Source: Pseudorhizobium tarimense
GTDB lineage: Bacteria > Pseudomonadota > Alphaproteobacteria > Rhizobiales > Rhizobiaceae
Length of the DNA stretch: 64,000 nucleotides
Direction: 5' to 3'
Assembly: GCF_022968135.1 (NCBI RefSeq)
Contig: NZ_JALJRA010000015.1
Location: forward strand, 1-64,000
How positions within the stretch are numbered: position 1 is the stretch's first letter; the number at the start of each line of letters is the position of its first letter. This document shows, piece by piece, positions 55,198 to 64,000 of this stretch. Under the pieces are notes generated by a model, which did no database searches, had not been told where the DNA came from, and saw only the letters and a list, made by a program, of their open reading frames with translations. Position numbers and translations under genes: made by a program.

Positions 55198-58100
55198 TTA
55201 TGAGCACCCGCTCGTGGCACCACACGTATCGCACTTCTCACAAGTCCCGTTGCGCACCATCGTGAAGTTCTGGCACTCGGAGCACATGTTGCCGGTATAG
55301 CCTTGGGCAATCGAGCGCATGCGGCGTTCGTTTTCCACCTTCTTAGCGTCCGCCTTGGCGGCTGCGGCGTCGGCGGCGGCCTTGTCGGAGAAGAGGGCGG
55401 TGGAGGCCTGTTGGTCTTCGTCGGCCAGCACTTCCTCGGCGATCTCCTCGGCCAGTTCCTTCGCCCGCTCCTCGTAGTCGCGCTTGAAGGCGACGATTTC
55501 GGAGGTGGAGACGGCAACGGAGGTTTCGAGCTTGCGGGCAGCCGAGCCGGCAAATGCCGTCACATTGCCGCCAGAGGAAGCCTTGGCGGGAGCGGCGGTG
55601 GCCGAACCTTTGGCTTCCGAACCGCTGCGCTCGCCCTGGCCGCCCTGGATCAGCGTCGGCTTGTAGCCGCGGGTCCAGCCGGTGGAGACGAGGTTGGTCT
55701 TGCCTTCCTGAATGCCCTTGCCGAGCGCCGTGTTGGAGAAGTCCGAGGTGTCGACATGCGCCAGGTCGTGGCGGCCGAGATAGGAGACGGCAAGTTCGCG
55801 GAACACGTAGTCGAGGATCGACGTCGCGTTCTTGATCGCGTCGTTGCCCGTCACGATGCCGGCCGGCTCGAACTTGGTGAAGGTGAAGGCCTCCACATAC
55901 TCTTCCAGCGGCACGCCGTATTGAAGGCCGAGCGAGATGGCGATGGCGAAGTTGTTCATCATCGCGCGGAAGGCGGCGCCTTCTTTATGCATGTCGATGA
56001 AGATCTCACCGAGGCGGCCGTCGCCGAATTCGCCGGTGCGCAGGTAGACCTTGTGACCGCCGACATTGGCCTTCTGGGTATAGCCCTGGCGGCGGTTCGG
56101 CAGCTTCTCACGCTCGCGGGTAACGCGCTCGATCACACGCTCGATGATCTTCTCCGTGACGGTGACGGCCTGGGCGGCCACCGGCTGCTGGATCAGGTCC
56201 TCCAGCGCATCCTCGTCGTCTTCGTCCTCGATCAGCGAGGCGTTGAGCGGCTGGGACAGCTTGGAGCCGTCGCGGTAAAGCGCATTTGCCTTGAGCGCGA
56301 GCTTCCAGGAGAGCATGTAGGCTGCACCGCAATCCTCCACGGTTGCGTCATTCGGCATGTTGATCGTCTTGGAGATCGCGCCCGAGATGAACGGCTGGGC
56401 AGCCGCCATCATGCGGATGTGGCTTTCAACCGAGAGATAGCGCTTGCCGATCTTTCCGCAGGGGTTGGCGCAATCGAAGACAGGCAGGTGTTCTTCCTTG
56501 AGGAAGGGCGCGCCTTCAAGGGTCATCGCACCGCAGACGTGGATGTTGGCAGCCTCGATCTCCTTCTTCGAGAAGCCAATATGCTCTAAGAGGTTGAAGC
56601 TCATGTCGGCGAGCTGCTCGTCGGAGACCTTCAGCGTGTCCTTCAGGAATCCGGCGCCGAGCGTCCACTGGTTGAACACGAACTTGATGTCGAAGGCAGC
56701 CTTGGTGGCGCCGTTGATAGCTTCGATCTTGTCGTCGGTGAAGCCCTTGGCGCGCAGCGAGCCGGGGTTGATGCCGGGCGCCTGGTTGATGTTGCCGTGG
56801 CCGACGGCATAGGCCTCGATCTCGGCGATCTGGCTTTCCGTGTAGCCGAGCGAACGCAGCGCTTCCGGCACGGCGCGGTTGATGATCTTGAAGTAACCGC
56901 CGCCGGCAAGCTTCTTGAATTTCACCAGTGCGAAGTCGGGCTCAATACCGGTCGTGTCGCAGTCCATGACGAGGCCGATCGTGCCGGTCGGCGCGATTAC
57001 GGTCGTCTGGGCATTGCGGTAGCCGTGCTTCTCGCCGAGTTCGAGCGCCTTGTCCCAGGCCTCCTTGGCATGGGCGGCAAGATCCTGGTCCGGGTTCTCG
57101 TCGTGGGAGAGCGGAACCGGGTTGACCGACAGCTGCTCGTAGCCAGTGGCTTCACCATAGGCCGCACGACGATGGTTGCGCATGACGCGCAGCATGCTCT
57201 GGCGGTTCGGCGTAAAGTTCGGGAAGGGGCCGAGTTCGCCAGCCATTTCCGCTGAGGTGGCATACGCGATACCGGTCATGATCGCGGTCAGCGAACCGGC
57301 GATTGCACGGCCTTCCTTGCTATCGTAGGCAATGCCCGAAGACATCAGCAGGCCGCCGATATTGGCGTAGCCGAGGCCGAGCGTGCGGTACTGGTAGGAG
57401 AGTTCGGCGATTTCCTTGGACGGGAACTGCGCCATCATCACCGAGACTTCGAGCACGACGGTCCACAGGCGCACCGCGTGTTCGTAATCGGCGATGTTGA
57501 TGCGCTTAGTTTCCTTGTCCTTGAACTGCAGGAGGTTCAGCGATGCAAGGTTGCAGGCCGTGTCGTCGAGGAACATGTATTCCGAGCACGGATTGGAGCC
57601 GCGGATCGGGCCGCCGGCCGGCGAGGTGTGCCAGTCGTTCATGGTGGTGTTGAAGTGCAGGCCCGGATCGGCGGACGCCCAGGCGGCGTAGGAGATCTTC
57701 TCCCACAGGTCGCGGGCCTTCAGCGTCTTCATCACCTTGCCGTCCTTGCGGGCGGTCAGGTTCCACTCGCCATCGTTTTCGACGGCGCGCAGGAAGTCGT
57801 CCTTCAGCGAAACGGAGTTGTTGGAGTTCTGGCCCGAAACCGTCAGATAGGCTTCCGAATCCCAGTCGGTGTCATAGGTCTTGAACTCTAGGTCCTTGTA
57901 GCCCTGCTTAGCAAACTGGATGACGCGGCCGACGTAGTTTTCCGGAACCATGTCCTTCTTGGCCGCGCGGATCTCGCGCTTGAGGGCAGGGTTCTTGTTC
58001 GGGTCGTAGCAGTCGTCGCCTTCGCCTTCGCAGTTGACGCAGGCCTTCATGATCGCCTTCAGGTGCTTGGCTACGATCTTGGAGCCGGTGACGAGGGCTG

Positions 58101-59013
58101 CGACCTTCTGCTCTTCCTTGACCTTCCAGTTGATGTATTCCTCGATATCCGGATGGTCGATGTCGACGACCACCATCTTGGCCGCACGACGGGTCGTGCC
58201 GCCGGACTTGATCGCGCCCGCTGCACGGTCGCCGATCTTGAGGAAGCTCATCAGGCCGGAGGAACGGCCACCGCCGGAAAGCTTTTCGCCTTCGCCGCGC
58301 AGCATCGAGAAGTTGGAGCCGGTGCCGGAGCCGTACTTGAAGAGGCGTGCTTCGCGAACCCACAAGTCCATGATGCCGCCTTCGTTGACGAGGTCGTCAC
58401 CGACGGACTGAATGAAGCAGGCATGCGGCTGCGGATGCTCATAGGCCGACTTGGACTTCACCAGCTTGCCGGTGAAGGGGTCGACATAGAAATGGCCCTG
58501 GCCTGGACCGTCGATGCCGTAGGCCCAGTGCAGGCCGGTGTTAAACCACTGAGGGGAGTTCGGCGCGACGCGCTGGGTGGCGAGCATGTAAGCAAGCTCG
58601 TCCATAAAGGCGGAGGCATCCTCTTCCGAGGAGAAATAGCCGCCCTTCCAGCCCCAGTAGGTCCAGGTGCCGGCAAGGCGGGTGAAGACCTGGCGCGCAT
58701 CGGTCTCAGAACCGTAGCGCTCGTCTTCTGGCAGATCCTTCATCGCCTTCTCGTCGGCAACCGAGCGCCACAGGAAGGACGGAACCTCGTTTTCCTCAAT
58801 CTTCTTCAGCACCTTCGGCACGCCGGCCTTGCGGAAATACTTCTGCGCCAGAACATCGGTCGCGACCTGGGAGAACTGCGCCGGCACGTCGATGTCGGCG
58901 AGCCTGAAGACGATCGAGCCGTCGGGATTGCGGATCTCGCTGACCGCCTTGCGGAATTCGATGTCCGCATAGGCACCCTGGCCGGGCTTGGTGAAACGAC
59001 GTTCGATGCGCAT
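55198..59013 (-). CDS. nrdJ: Adenosylcobalamin-dependent ribonucleotide reductase
   Basis: The 1,271-residue class II enzyme makes deoxyribonucleotides with vitamin B12 as radical source. It carries [34 protein letters not shown], the finger-loop [11 protein letters not shown] region, [20 protein letters not shown] and a C-terminal cysteine cluster ([20 protein letters not shown]) for re-reduction. A long Ala/Glu-rich linker lies before that tail. It is the usual only reductase of many rhizobia. Two NrdR boxes lie 115-160 bases upstream. Start ATG 59013 has AAAGG before it. Confidence 0.96.
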   Translation of the reverse strand: MRIERRFTKPGQGAYADIEFRKAVSEIRNPDGSIVFRLADIDVPAQFSQVATDVLAQKYFRKAGVPKVLKKIEENEVPSFLWRSVADEKAMKDLPEDERYGSETDARQVFTRLAGTWTYWGWKGGYFSSEEDASAFMDELAYMLATQRVAPNSPQWFNTGLHWAYGIDGPGQGHFYVDPFTGKLVKSKSAYEHPQPHACFIQSVGDDLVNEGGIMDLWVREARLFKYGSGTGSNFSMLRGEGEKLSGGGRSSGLMSFLKIGDRAAGAIKSGGTTRRAAKMVVVDIDHPDIEEYINWKVKEEQKVAALVTGSKIVAKHLKAIMKACVNCEGEGDDCYDPNKNPALKREIRAAKKDMVPENYVGRVIQFAKQGYKDLEFKTYDTDWDSEAYLTVSGQNSNNSVSLKDDFLRAVENDGEWNLTARKDGKVMKTLKARDLWEKISYAAWASADPGLHFNTTMNDWHTSPAGGPIRGSNPCSEYMFLDDTACNLASLNLLQFKDKETKRINIADYEHAVRLWTVVLEVSVMMAQFPSKEIAELSYQYRTLGLGYANIGGLLMSSGIAYDSKEGRAIAGSLTAIMTGIAYATSAEMAGELGPFPNFTPNRQSMLRVMRNHRRAAYGEATGYEQLSVNPVPLSHDENPDQDLAAHAKEAWDKALELGEKHGYRNAQTTVIAPTGTIGLVMDCDTTGIEPDFALVKFKKLAGGGYFKIINRAVPEALRSLGYTESQIAEIEAYAVGHGNINQAPGINPGSLRAKGFTDDKIEAINGATKAAFDIKFVFNQWTLGAGFLKDTLKVSDEQLADMSFNLLEHIGFSKKEIEAANIHVCGAMTLEGAPFLKEEHLPVFDCANPCGKIGKRYLSVESHIRMMAAAQPFISGAISKTINMPNDATVEDCGAAYMLSWKLALKANALYRDGSKLSQPLNASLIEDEDDEDALEDLIQQPVAAQAVTVTEKIIERVIERVTREREKLPNRRQGYTQKANVGGHKVYLRTGEFGDGRLGEIFIDMHKEGAAFRAMMNNFAIAISLGLQYGVPLEEYVEAFTFTKFEPAGIVTGNDAIKNATSILDYVFRELAVSYLGRHDLAHVDTSDFSNTALGKGIQEGKTNLVSTGWTRGYKPTLIQGGQGERSGSEAKGSATAAPAKASSGGNVTAFAGSAARKLETSVAVSTSEIVAFKRDYEERAKELAEEIAEEVLADEDQQASTALFSDKAAADAAAAKADAKKVENERRMRSIAQGYTGNMCSECQNFTMVRNGTCEKCDTCGATSGCS

Positions 59014-59127
59014 TGCCTTTGTCCCTCGTCTGTGGGCCCCGTTCAGGGCGCGAATGTCCGGCCCGGCGGCTCGCCATCATGGGCAACCGGGTTGTCATGT
59101 GGTCCAGGTGAATCATCCAGGATGCTT

Positions 59128-59174
59128 AACCTGTATCTTGTGTCGATGGTCGGCTGCAACACTAAATATAGCGT
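59128..59174 (-). promoter_or_regulatory. Paired NrdR boxes upstream of nrdJ
   Basis: ACACTAAATATAGCGT (59159-59174) and AACCTGTATCTTGTGT (59128-59143) both match the NrdR palindrome ACAC-N8-GTGT type at most positions. Their starts are 31 bases apart, the three-turn spacing known for NrdR operators. NrdR represses reductase genes when dATP/ATP levels are high. Confidence 0.7.
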
Positions 59175-59648
59175 TAATAGCCTCCTTTTACCAGTACCAA
59201 CACACGCTGCTTGGAGCTGATGGAGGCACAACGAACCCGCCTGCCAGAACGCCCCTCATAGCCGCCCTGCCAGTGTCGATTTCCGTTAGAACCTGCTGAA
59301 AGAACCGGCCTCGTTACTTCCGGTCCAGACGCCGCCGCAACACGTCAGTCAATGTCATCTGAGCCGCCAGATTCGTCAAGGCATAGATCGCCATACTTTC
59401 TTAACCACAAGATATTGTGTCGGCAGCCTGTGGAAAACGGGGAGAGAAAAAACAGCCTGAAAAGTCAGGTAGTTGGCGCCCTGCGTTGGTAGATTTTTGT
59501 CACAAGCCGCGGCCGTCATGCACAGGTGTTGCGCACCACCTGCGTGCTTCAACGGGCAGGTGTTGCAGATTGGTTCTAATGGGAAAATGCTGAGGATGAA
59601 GAAGCCGTCGGCGACAGGGAAAAAAGATCCATGCCGCCAAGGCAAGTC
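59175..59648. promoter_or_regulatory. Gap with a further NrdR-like palindrome
   Basis: No gene is seen in 474 bases. CCACAAGATATTGTGT at 59405-59420 is an even better NrdR-like palindrome than the two upstream of nrdJ, but stands alone and 390 bases from the gene. The region also has TGTGGAAAACGGGG. Its closest same-strand start is nrdJ; gpt ends at 59649. Confidence 0.4.
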
Positions 59649-60146
59649 TTACCCTTTGTGGCCCTTGGCGATCGGCTCCTGATAGGTGAAGCCCATGTCC
59701 CAGGGGAAGTAGATCCAGGTGTCCTGGCTTACCTCGGTGATGAAGGTGTCGATCATCGGCACGCCGGACGGCTTGGCGTAGACGCAGGCGAAATGAGCCT
59801 TCGGCATCATTTCTCGCACTTCCGATGCGGTCTTGCCGGTATCGGTCAGGTCGTCGATGACGAGCACGCCTTCGCCGCCATTGACGGAGAGTTCTGCCGT
59901 GATGCCCTTCAGCAGGTTCATTTCGCCCTGATTGGAATAGTCGTGATAGGATGCGATGCAGACCGTTTCGATCAGGCGGATGTTGAGTTCGCGCGAGATG
60001 ATCGCCGCCGGCACGAGCCCGCCGCGGGTGATGCAGACGATTGCGCGAAATTCCTGTCCAAGGCCTGCAAGGCGCCAGGCGAGCGCGCGAGCGTCCCGGT
60101 GGAACTGGTCCCAGGAGACGGGGAAAGCTTTTTCTGGAAGAGACAT
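59649..60146 (-). CDS. gpt: Xanthine phosphoribosyltransferase
   Basis: The 165-residue enzyme salvages xanthine and guanine with PRPP. It has [20 protein letters not shown], the PRPP loop [20 protein letters not shown] and the [14 protein letters not shown] end of XGPRT. Length fits E. coli Gpt. It is single and on the same strand as nrdJ, so both nucleotide genes are neighbours. Confidence 0.93.
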   Translation of the reverse strand: MSLPEKAFPVSWDQFHRDARALAWRLAGLGQEFRAIVCITRGGLVPAAIISRELNIRLIETVCIASYHDYSNQGEMNLLKGITAELSVNGGEGVLVIDDLTDTGKTASEVREMMPKAHFACVYAKPSGVPMIDTFITEVSQDTWIYFPWDMGFTYQEPIAKGHKG

Positions 60147-60231
60147 GAAGAGAGCCGTTAGCGAGAGTACATGAAGTGCCCTCGCTCTTAGCCGGACTAC
60201 ACGGACGAAGGCAAGCGCGGAAAGCCGCCGT

Positions 60232-61068
60232 TCAGCGCGACATCAGCGACAGCGCCGTCATCGATTCAAGCAGGCTGCGGGTAACGCCTCCGAAGATCAT
60301 CTCCCACCAGCGCGACGTGCTGTAGGCGCCCATTATGAGAAGGTCGACGCTGTTGTCGGCGAGCCGGTTTTCGATAGCCGTTGCGGCCGGTACGCTGCCG
60401 CCCCCGCGGGCGGTGAGCGTCACGTTGACATCGTGCCGGGCAAGCGCTTCGGCGAGCTCGACGCCGGCCATGTCCGGTGCTTCGTTTGACCGCTCCGGCG
60501 GATCGACACAGAAGATCTCGACGCTTTCGGCGCCTTTGAGGAAGGGGAGCGCGTCGAAGGTCGCGCGTGCCGCCTCGCGCGAGCCGTTCCAGGCGATCAT
60601 CACGCGCCGGATCTCCTTCGGCTGCTTCATGACATAGGGCACGAGCAGCACGGGGCGGCCGCTGTCGAACAGCAGGTTTTCCAGTTCAGAGCGGCTGTCA
60701 TTGGCGGGATCCTCCTGGCTTGCGACGATGAGGTCGGCCGCCCGGATGGTTTCCATCACCGAGGAGCCTGCATAGCCCGCCGAGGAGAGGAAGCTGCGCC
60801 AGTCGGCGGAGCGGCCTTCCCGGTCGACACGCTCTCTGAAGATCTTCTCCACCTCGGACGTCTCGCGGCGCGACGCCGCCTGTAGCGCCTCGATTGCCGC
60901 CGGATCCGGGATTTCCATCGGTGCGATCAGCGGCACGGCGGCGAGCGTTTCAGCGTGGATGCCGAGAACGTGGGCATCGTATTTCGCCGCCACGGCCAGG
61001 GCGAAGTCGGCGATCTGCGCCGCATGCGCCGGCGAATCGAGTACGGCAACAATGGTCTTGTACGTCAT
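60232..61068 (-). CDS. Universal stress protein (UspA family), tandem type
   Basis: The 278-residue protein has an N-terminal Usp fold ([20 protein letters not shown]) and a second one (about 155-278) with [16 protein letters not shown] and [20 protein letters not shown]. The second repeat carries the nucleotide-binding G-x2-G-like end. The function is stress tolerance by unknown means. ATG 61068 with GAGGGTGAG upstream is preferred over a longer frame to 61146. Confidence 0.88.
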   Translation of the reverse strand: MTYKTIVAVLDSPAHAAQIADFALAVAAKYDAHVLGIHAETLAAVPLIAPMEIPDPAAIEALQAASRRETSEVEKIFRERVDREGRSADWRSFLSSAGYAGSSVMETIRAADLIVASQEDPANDSRSELENLLFDSGRPVLLVPYVMKQPKEIRRVMIAWNGSREAARATFDALPFLKGAESVEIFCVDPPERSNEAPDMAGVELAEALARHDVNVTLTARGGGSVPAATAIENRLADNSVDLLIMGAYSTSRWWEMIFGGVTRSLLESMTALSLMSR

Positions 61069-61167
61069 GGTCTCACCCTCAAGCTGATGCCCTGTCTTGA
61101 AGCCAATCTGGCCGTACAGCCTCGCGCCTTCTTTGATGCCGGTCAACTCTCCGTTGGAACTGGCTGC

Positions 61168-61953
61168 TCATGCGTCCGGTGAGACGTTGGACGGTATGCG
61201 CTTCTCTTCCAGTTCGCGCACCATGAGCATGACGGCTTCAGCGGCCGGCACGAGATCCTCGGCATGGCGGGCGCGCACGACGATTTCGGTCGAGAAGCGT
61301 TGCCCGTCATATTTGGGATAGGAGCCGATGCTCGTTTGCGGGTGGGCCTTCTGGATGGCGGTGAGTGCAGTGCCGATATCACCTTCGCCGAACGGGCAGG
61401 GGAGCGTCCGCGACAGCATCTTGGCGCCGGTTCTGAGTTCCGCCACAACATTGTCAAGCATCGCCTGGAACACCTGCGGCACGCCGGCCATCACGTAGAC
61501 ATTCTCGACGATGAAGCCGGGTGCCGTGGAAACCGGATTGGCGATATGTCTCGCACCCTCAGGCATGCGCGCCATCCGCTGCCGCGCTTCGGTGAATTCC
61601 ATCTCGCGCCGCTGATACATCCCGCCGAGGAGCCGCATAGCATCCGGGTCATGGACGCAGGGTAGCCGGAAGGCCTTGGAGACGGCATCGGCAGTGATGT
61701 CGTCATGGGTCGGACCGATGCCGCCGGAGGTGAAGACGTAGTCGTAGCGCGTCCGCAAGGCGTTCAGCGCCTCGACAATGGCATCCTCCTCGTCTGCGAC
61801 GATCCGCACTTCCTTCAGGTCGATGCCGGAAAGCGTCAGCACGTCAGCGAGATGGCCGATATTCTTGTCCTTGGTGCGGCCAGAGAGAAGCTCGTCGCCG
61901 ATGGCGAGCATGGCTGCGGTGACGATGGAAGATGAGTCGGAAGGCTGGGACAT
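61168..61953 (-). CDS. CinA-like molybdopterin-binding domain protein
   Basis: The 261-residue protein has the MoCF domain with AAMLAIGDELLSGRTKDKN and YVFTSGGIGPTHDDITADAV, as in the N-half of CinA. The deamidase half of CinA is absent, so this is the short COG1058 type. Some members are pyrophosphatases for nucleotide-type cofactors. ATG 61953 follows family length; the longer frame to 62250 is not supported. Confidence 0.88.
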   Translation of the reverse strand: MSQPSDSSSIVTAAMLAIGDELLSGRTKDKNIGHLADVLTLSGIDLKEVRIVADEEDAIVEALNALRTRYDYVFTSGGIGPTHDDITADAVSKAFRLPCVHDPDAMRLLGGMYQRREMEFTEARQRMARMPEGARHIANPVSTAPGFIVENVYVMAGVPQVFQAMLDNVVAELRTGAKMLSRTLPCPFGEGDIGTALTAIQKAHPQTSIGSYPKYDGQRFSTEIVVRARHAEDLVPAAEAVMLMVRELEEKRIPSNVSPDA

Positions 61954-62048
61954 GATCGATCCTGATGTTCTGCGGATGATGCAGTGGTAGGCCCAAACCT
62001 CGCGAAGCAGAAGAGGGTACCGGAGAGGAAAGAGAATCAATTCGTTGC

Positions 62049-62073
62049 GGAACTGATGACGGATACGGGGGTT
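62049..62073 (+). promoter_or_regulatory. EcfG-type stress promoter (GGAAC-N16-GGTT)
   Basis: GGAAC at 62049 and GGTT at 62070 (N16) lie 120 bases before the wrbA start, further than in the other cases. Confidence 0.55.
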
Positions 62074-62192
62074 CGTCTTCGCGAAGCGAACACTGCGTCG
62101 ACCGATGCGGGGGCTGCCAGGGCCGGTTATGAAGGCTAAACGGGTGGCTCTGCCGCAAGACGGTGCGACCCAAACACAACGGAGACGACAGC

Positions 62193-62792
62193 ATGGCGAA
62201 GGTTCTGGTCCTCTATTATTCCGCCTATGGCCACATCGAGACGATGGCAAAGGCCGTCGCCGAAGGCGCCCGTTCGGCCGGTGCCGATGTCACCATCAAG
62301 CGGGTACCGGAACTTGTCCCGGAGGACGTGGCCAAGGCCTCCCACTACAAGCTCGACCAGGAAGCACCCATTGCCAGCCCTTCCGAACTCGCCGACTATG
62401 ACGCCATCATCGTCGGCGCCGGCACCCGCTTCGGTAGCGTGGCATCCCAGATGCGTAATTTCTGGGATCAGACCGGCGGCCTCTGGGCCGAAGGCAAGCT
62501 CGTCGGCAAGCTCGGCTCCGCCTTCACCTCCACCGCCACGCAGCACGGCGGCCAGGAGGCCACGATCCTGAGCTTCATCTCGACCTTCCTGCACCAGGGC
62601 ATGGTCGTCGCCGGGCTCCCCTACGCATTCCAGGGGCAGACCGGGGTGGACGAGGTCAAGGGCGGCTCGCCCTATGGCGCCAGCACGATCACCGACGGCG
62701 ACGGCTCCCGCCAGCCTTCCGCCGTAGAGCTGGAGGGCGCGCGCTACCAAGGCAATCACGTCGCCAAGCTCGCGGCAAAGCTCGCAGCCTAA
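62193..62792 (+). CDS. wrbA: NAD(P)H:quinone oxidoreductase WrbA
   Basis: The 199-residue flavodoxin-like enzyme reduces quinones with two electrons and so prevents redox cycling. The FMN-binding start [40 protein letters not shown] and [15 protein letters not shown] are typical. WrbA is a known stress protein in many bacteria, in line with its upstream GGAAC site. ATG 62193 has GGAGACGACAGC upstream. Confidence 0.94.
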   Translation: MAKVLVLYYSAYGHIETMAKAVAEGARSAGADVTIKRVPELVPEDVAKASHYKLDQEAPIASPSELADYDAIIVGAGTRFGSVASQMRNFWDQTGGLWAEGKLVGKLGSAFTSTATQHGGQEATILSFISTFLHQGMVVAGLPYAFQGQTGVDEVKGGSPYGASTITDGDGSRQPSAVELEGARYQGNHVAKLAAKLAA

Positions 62793-63153
62793 AGGGTAGT
62801 CCAACTCCCCAATGACAAAAGCGCGGTCTCCAGGCCGCGTTTCTTCGTTTCGGTCGCATCAAGGCCGCGTGCGGGGATGCTGACGTGACGGGAGCCCCGG
62901 TTGGGGGCAGGGGCATTTCACCGAGACTCCCGGCCGCGCCGATGGGAAACGCGACAAAGGCAAGATAGGATGCCGGGGGACCACGTCGACGCCGTTCTCC
63001 CGAGGTGGTTGATCGCCGGCTAACATGCGGATCCGGCGTGCCGAAGCGGGCCAGGACTGATCCGAAACCGGATAAAAAAATGCCCTGCCGAGAGACAGGG
63101 CAATAAAGGGGAAAAAGCCCGGCTTTCTCGATCGGGCAGGGTGATCATGCACG
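62793..63153. terminator. Gap with terminators at 62818-62845 and 63074-63102
   Basis: Downstream of wrbA a stem CGCGG/CCGCG with TTTCTT ends its transcript. A second stem TGCCCTG/CAGGGCA at 63081-63102 has TTTTTTT when read on the minus strand, so it ends transcripts coming from the right. The rest holds no gene. Confidence 0.6.
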
Positions 63154-63372
63154 TCACTTTCGCACTTCGCGAGGGCAGATGGCGGCGTTGCGGTACGGTT
63201 GGAACATTTTCTCCCGTCCAACGGCCATTGGCACGCCCCTTGGAATATTGCCATGCCGCATGAAGTCATCGTGAATAGGTCGCATGAGGAGGCGGAAACA
63301 TTGGACAATTTCCTTTGTTGCAAGACCGGACATCGCTTCGGCCTGCCCATGATCGACGGAGAGATACGACAA
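63154..63372 (-). CDS. Possible small protein, 72 residues
   Basis: The minus frame from TTG 63372 reads (M)SYLSVDHGQAEAMSGLATKE, IVQCFRLLMRPIHDDFMRHG and NIPRGVPMAVGREKMFQPYR, and is followed 52 bases later by a terminator in the right direction. The sequence is coding-like, but the start has only a weak ribosome site and the frame overlaps the leader of the gene on the other strand. Family unknown. Confidence 0.35.
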   Translation of the reverse strand: MSYLSVDHGQAEAMSGLATKEIVQCFRLLMRPIHDDFMRHGNIPRGVPMAVGREKMFQPYRNAAICPREVRK

Positions 63373-63384
63373 AGGAGAAACCTT

Positions 63385-63640
63385 ATATATTCTAGAATCA
63401 CTGCGGCGCTTTCGGCCTCGGCGCTGTCGCTTTCGCTGCTTGCCGCCCGGGCACTTGCACAGACACAGAACCAGGACGGCGCCAACGCCAATACAGGCGC
63501 CGACCCGATCGTCGGTACCCAGTCCTATGGAGATTGGGACACCGACGGCACGGACGGGATCAGCAAGAGCGAATACCGTGCCGGCATGGGCAGCAGGGGC
63601 GCCTTCAACAACTGGGACAACCGAAACGGCCCTTTCCGTT
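63385..63640 (+). pseudogene. EF-hand-like secreted protein, disrupted
   Basis: AAAGGAGA at 63371-63378 is followed, at the right distance, by ATA (63385) and a signal peptide (RITAALSASALSLSLLAARA LAQ), then GDWDTDGTDGISKSEYRAGM, which has EF-hand-like Asp spacing, and GAFNNWDNRN. The start codon seems lost (ATG to ATA; an in-frame ATG 63349 lacks a ribosome site). After NWDNRN the sequence changes into a transposase tail in another frame. Confidence 0.5.
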
Positions 63641-63691
63641 CTCGCCTACAACATCCTCCGGGCCATCAACATCCGCACCGCCGCCGCCTGA
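63617..63691 (+). mobile_element. Transposase C-terminal tail remnant
   Basis: In the frame ending at TGA 63689-63691 the sequence reads TTETALSVLAYNILRAINIR TAAA. The core (S)VLAYNxxRxINI is typical for the end of IS1182/IS5-like transposases. Only about 20 codons remain, and no inverted repeat was found, so it is a relic that interrupted the EF-hand-like gene. Confidence 0.5.
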
Positions 63692-63695
63692 AACC

Positions 63696-63731
63696 AAAAG
63701 AGGTCCCGGTTAAACCGGAGCCTCTTTTCAG
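63696..63731. terminator. Bidirectional terminator
   Basis: AAAAGAGG-T-CCGGT and ACCGG-AG-CCTCTTTT pair around a short loop, with A-run and T-run on both sides, so it can act for genes on either strand, including the DUF4142 gene to the right. Confidence 0.7.
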
Positions 63732-63788
63732 TTTCCAAACAGCCTGTTCACGGGCGGGGTCTCAGGAATGTCTGAGACTGCTTGACGA

Positions 63789-64000
63789 TCAATCCTCATT
63801 CAGCTGTTCGGCCATCTGCAGGTGATGCTCAAGAGCGGGTGCGGTCTTGGCAGCCCATGCCTTCAGTTCGGCGTTGTCGCCCTCGGAGCCGTAGCGCTGA
63901 AAGAGGTCGACGGCGTCTTCGTGCACGTCTTCCTGGGCCGAGTGATAGGCTTTCGTGAATTCCTCGCCCTGCGCTTCCTTCAGGTCGTCGAGCATTTCCT
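63789..64000 (-). CDS. DUF4142-like protein, 3' part
   Basis: The frame runs off the right edge. Visible are EMLDDLKEAQGEEFTKAYHS, AELKAWAAKTAPALEHHLQM and the end AEQLNED. Helix and His pattern fit the C-terminal half of DUF4142, a ferritin-like periplasmic family often induced by stress. The ATG at 63995 is internal. The signal peptide and start lie outside the window. Confidence 0.75.
   Translation of the reverse strand, partial: EMLDDLKEAQGEEFTKAYHSAQEDVHEDAVDLFQRYGSEGDNAELKAWAAKTAPALEHHLQMAEQLNED

Noticed and set aside
55303-56589. 428-codon plus frame inside nrdJ
   Set aside because: Shadow of the nrdJ frame on the other strand; no start context and no recognisable domain.
61153-61177. 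GGAAC-N16-CGGT on the plus strand
   Set aside because: It lies in coding or antisense DNA with no plus-strand gene downstream.
63199-63384. Long N-terminal extension of the EF-hand-like frame
   Set aside because: It would put 60 residues before an obvious signal peptide and overlaps a better minus-strand frame.
1-64000. tRNA, rRNA or CRISPR structures
   Set aside because: No cloverleaf-like segment, no rRNA sequence and no regularly spaced repeats were seen on either strand.

Overview
The window is a high-GC alphaproteobacterial chromosome segment, most likely from a member of Rhizobiaceae (Rhizobium/Sinorhizobium type). This rests on the ribosomal gene order, the short second FtsZ, the class II reductase NrdJ, palindromes of the CCTCGGG..CCCGAGG type, and repeated GGAAC-N16-GTT sites that match the EcfG (RpoE2) general-stress promoter of this group. 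No RNA genes and no CRISPR array were seen.

Layout. 1-15050: the 3' end of tuf, then the S10-spc-alpha ribosomal cluster (rpsJ to rplQ, with secY, adk and rpoA), all on + and all intact. Terminator-like hairpins sit at the old operon boundaries. 15157-26510: single metabolic and stress genes. These are an SDR protein without the usual catalytic Tyr/Lys, a frameshifted DedA-like gene, msrPQ, ilvD, a decaying AbrB/PemK-type toxin-antitoxin pair, an LprI-like protein, a YkvA-like protein, a DegP-type protease, rarA, DUF1883 and ftsZ2. 26638-28100: a methyltransferase pseudogene and palindromic repeats. 28382-37510: an outer-membrane protein, a ferritin-like stress protein, a hybrid kinase, small membrane proteins, a PRC-barrel protein, an exoD remnant and an MgtC-like protein. 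37626-43232: signalling genes, namely an MHYT hybrid kinase and then a divergent HWE kinase / double-KaiC ATPase / receiver group. 43233-54634: an accessory region with many small stress-type genes and pseudogenes, including a patatin lipase that overlaps a wrecked SIR2 gene. 55198-64000: nrdJ with two NrdR boxes, gpt, a universal stress protein, a CinA-like protein, wrbA, a disrupted EF-hand-like gene and a DUF4142 protein running off the end.

Two themes connect the accessory part. First, at least seven and up to ten small genes (a short membrane protein, DUF2383, two SPW-like membrane proteins, PRC-barrel, DUF1622, DUF892, a 114-residue tail-anchored protein, GXWXG/DUF4334, wrbA) have a GGAAC box and a GTT-like box exactly 16 bases apart. 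In most cases the -10 lies 25-36 bases before the start codon. They therefore look like one scattered general-stress regulon. Second, gene decay is frequent outside the core. It includes single-base indels in at least four genes, nonsense codons, an 18-kb-distant partial copy joined to an exoD remnant, and a 300-bp internal inversion in the SIR2 gene.

The most unusual items are the overlapping SIR2-patatin pair with its micro-inversion, the HWE-KaiC-receiver module, the double HARP-like-repeat protein with its truncated copy, and the stress-promoter set. All calls come from reading the sequence alone; family names are from recognition of motifs and have not been checked by a search.
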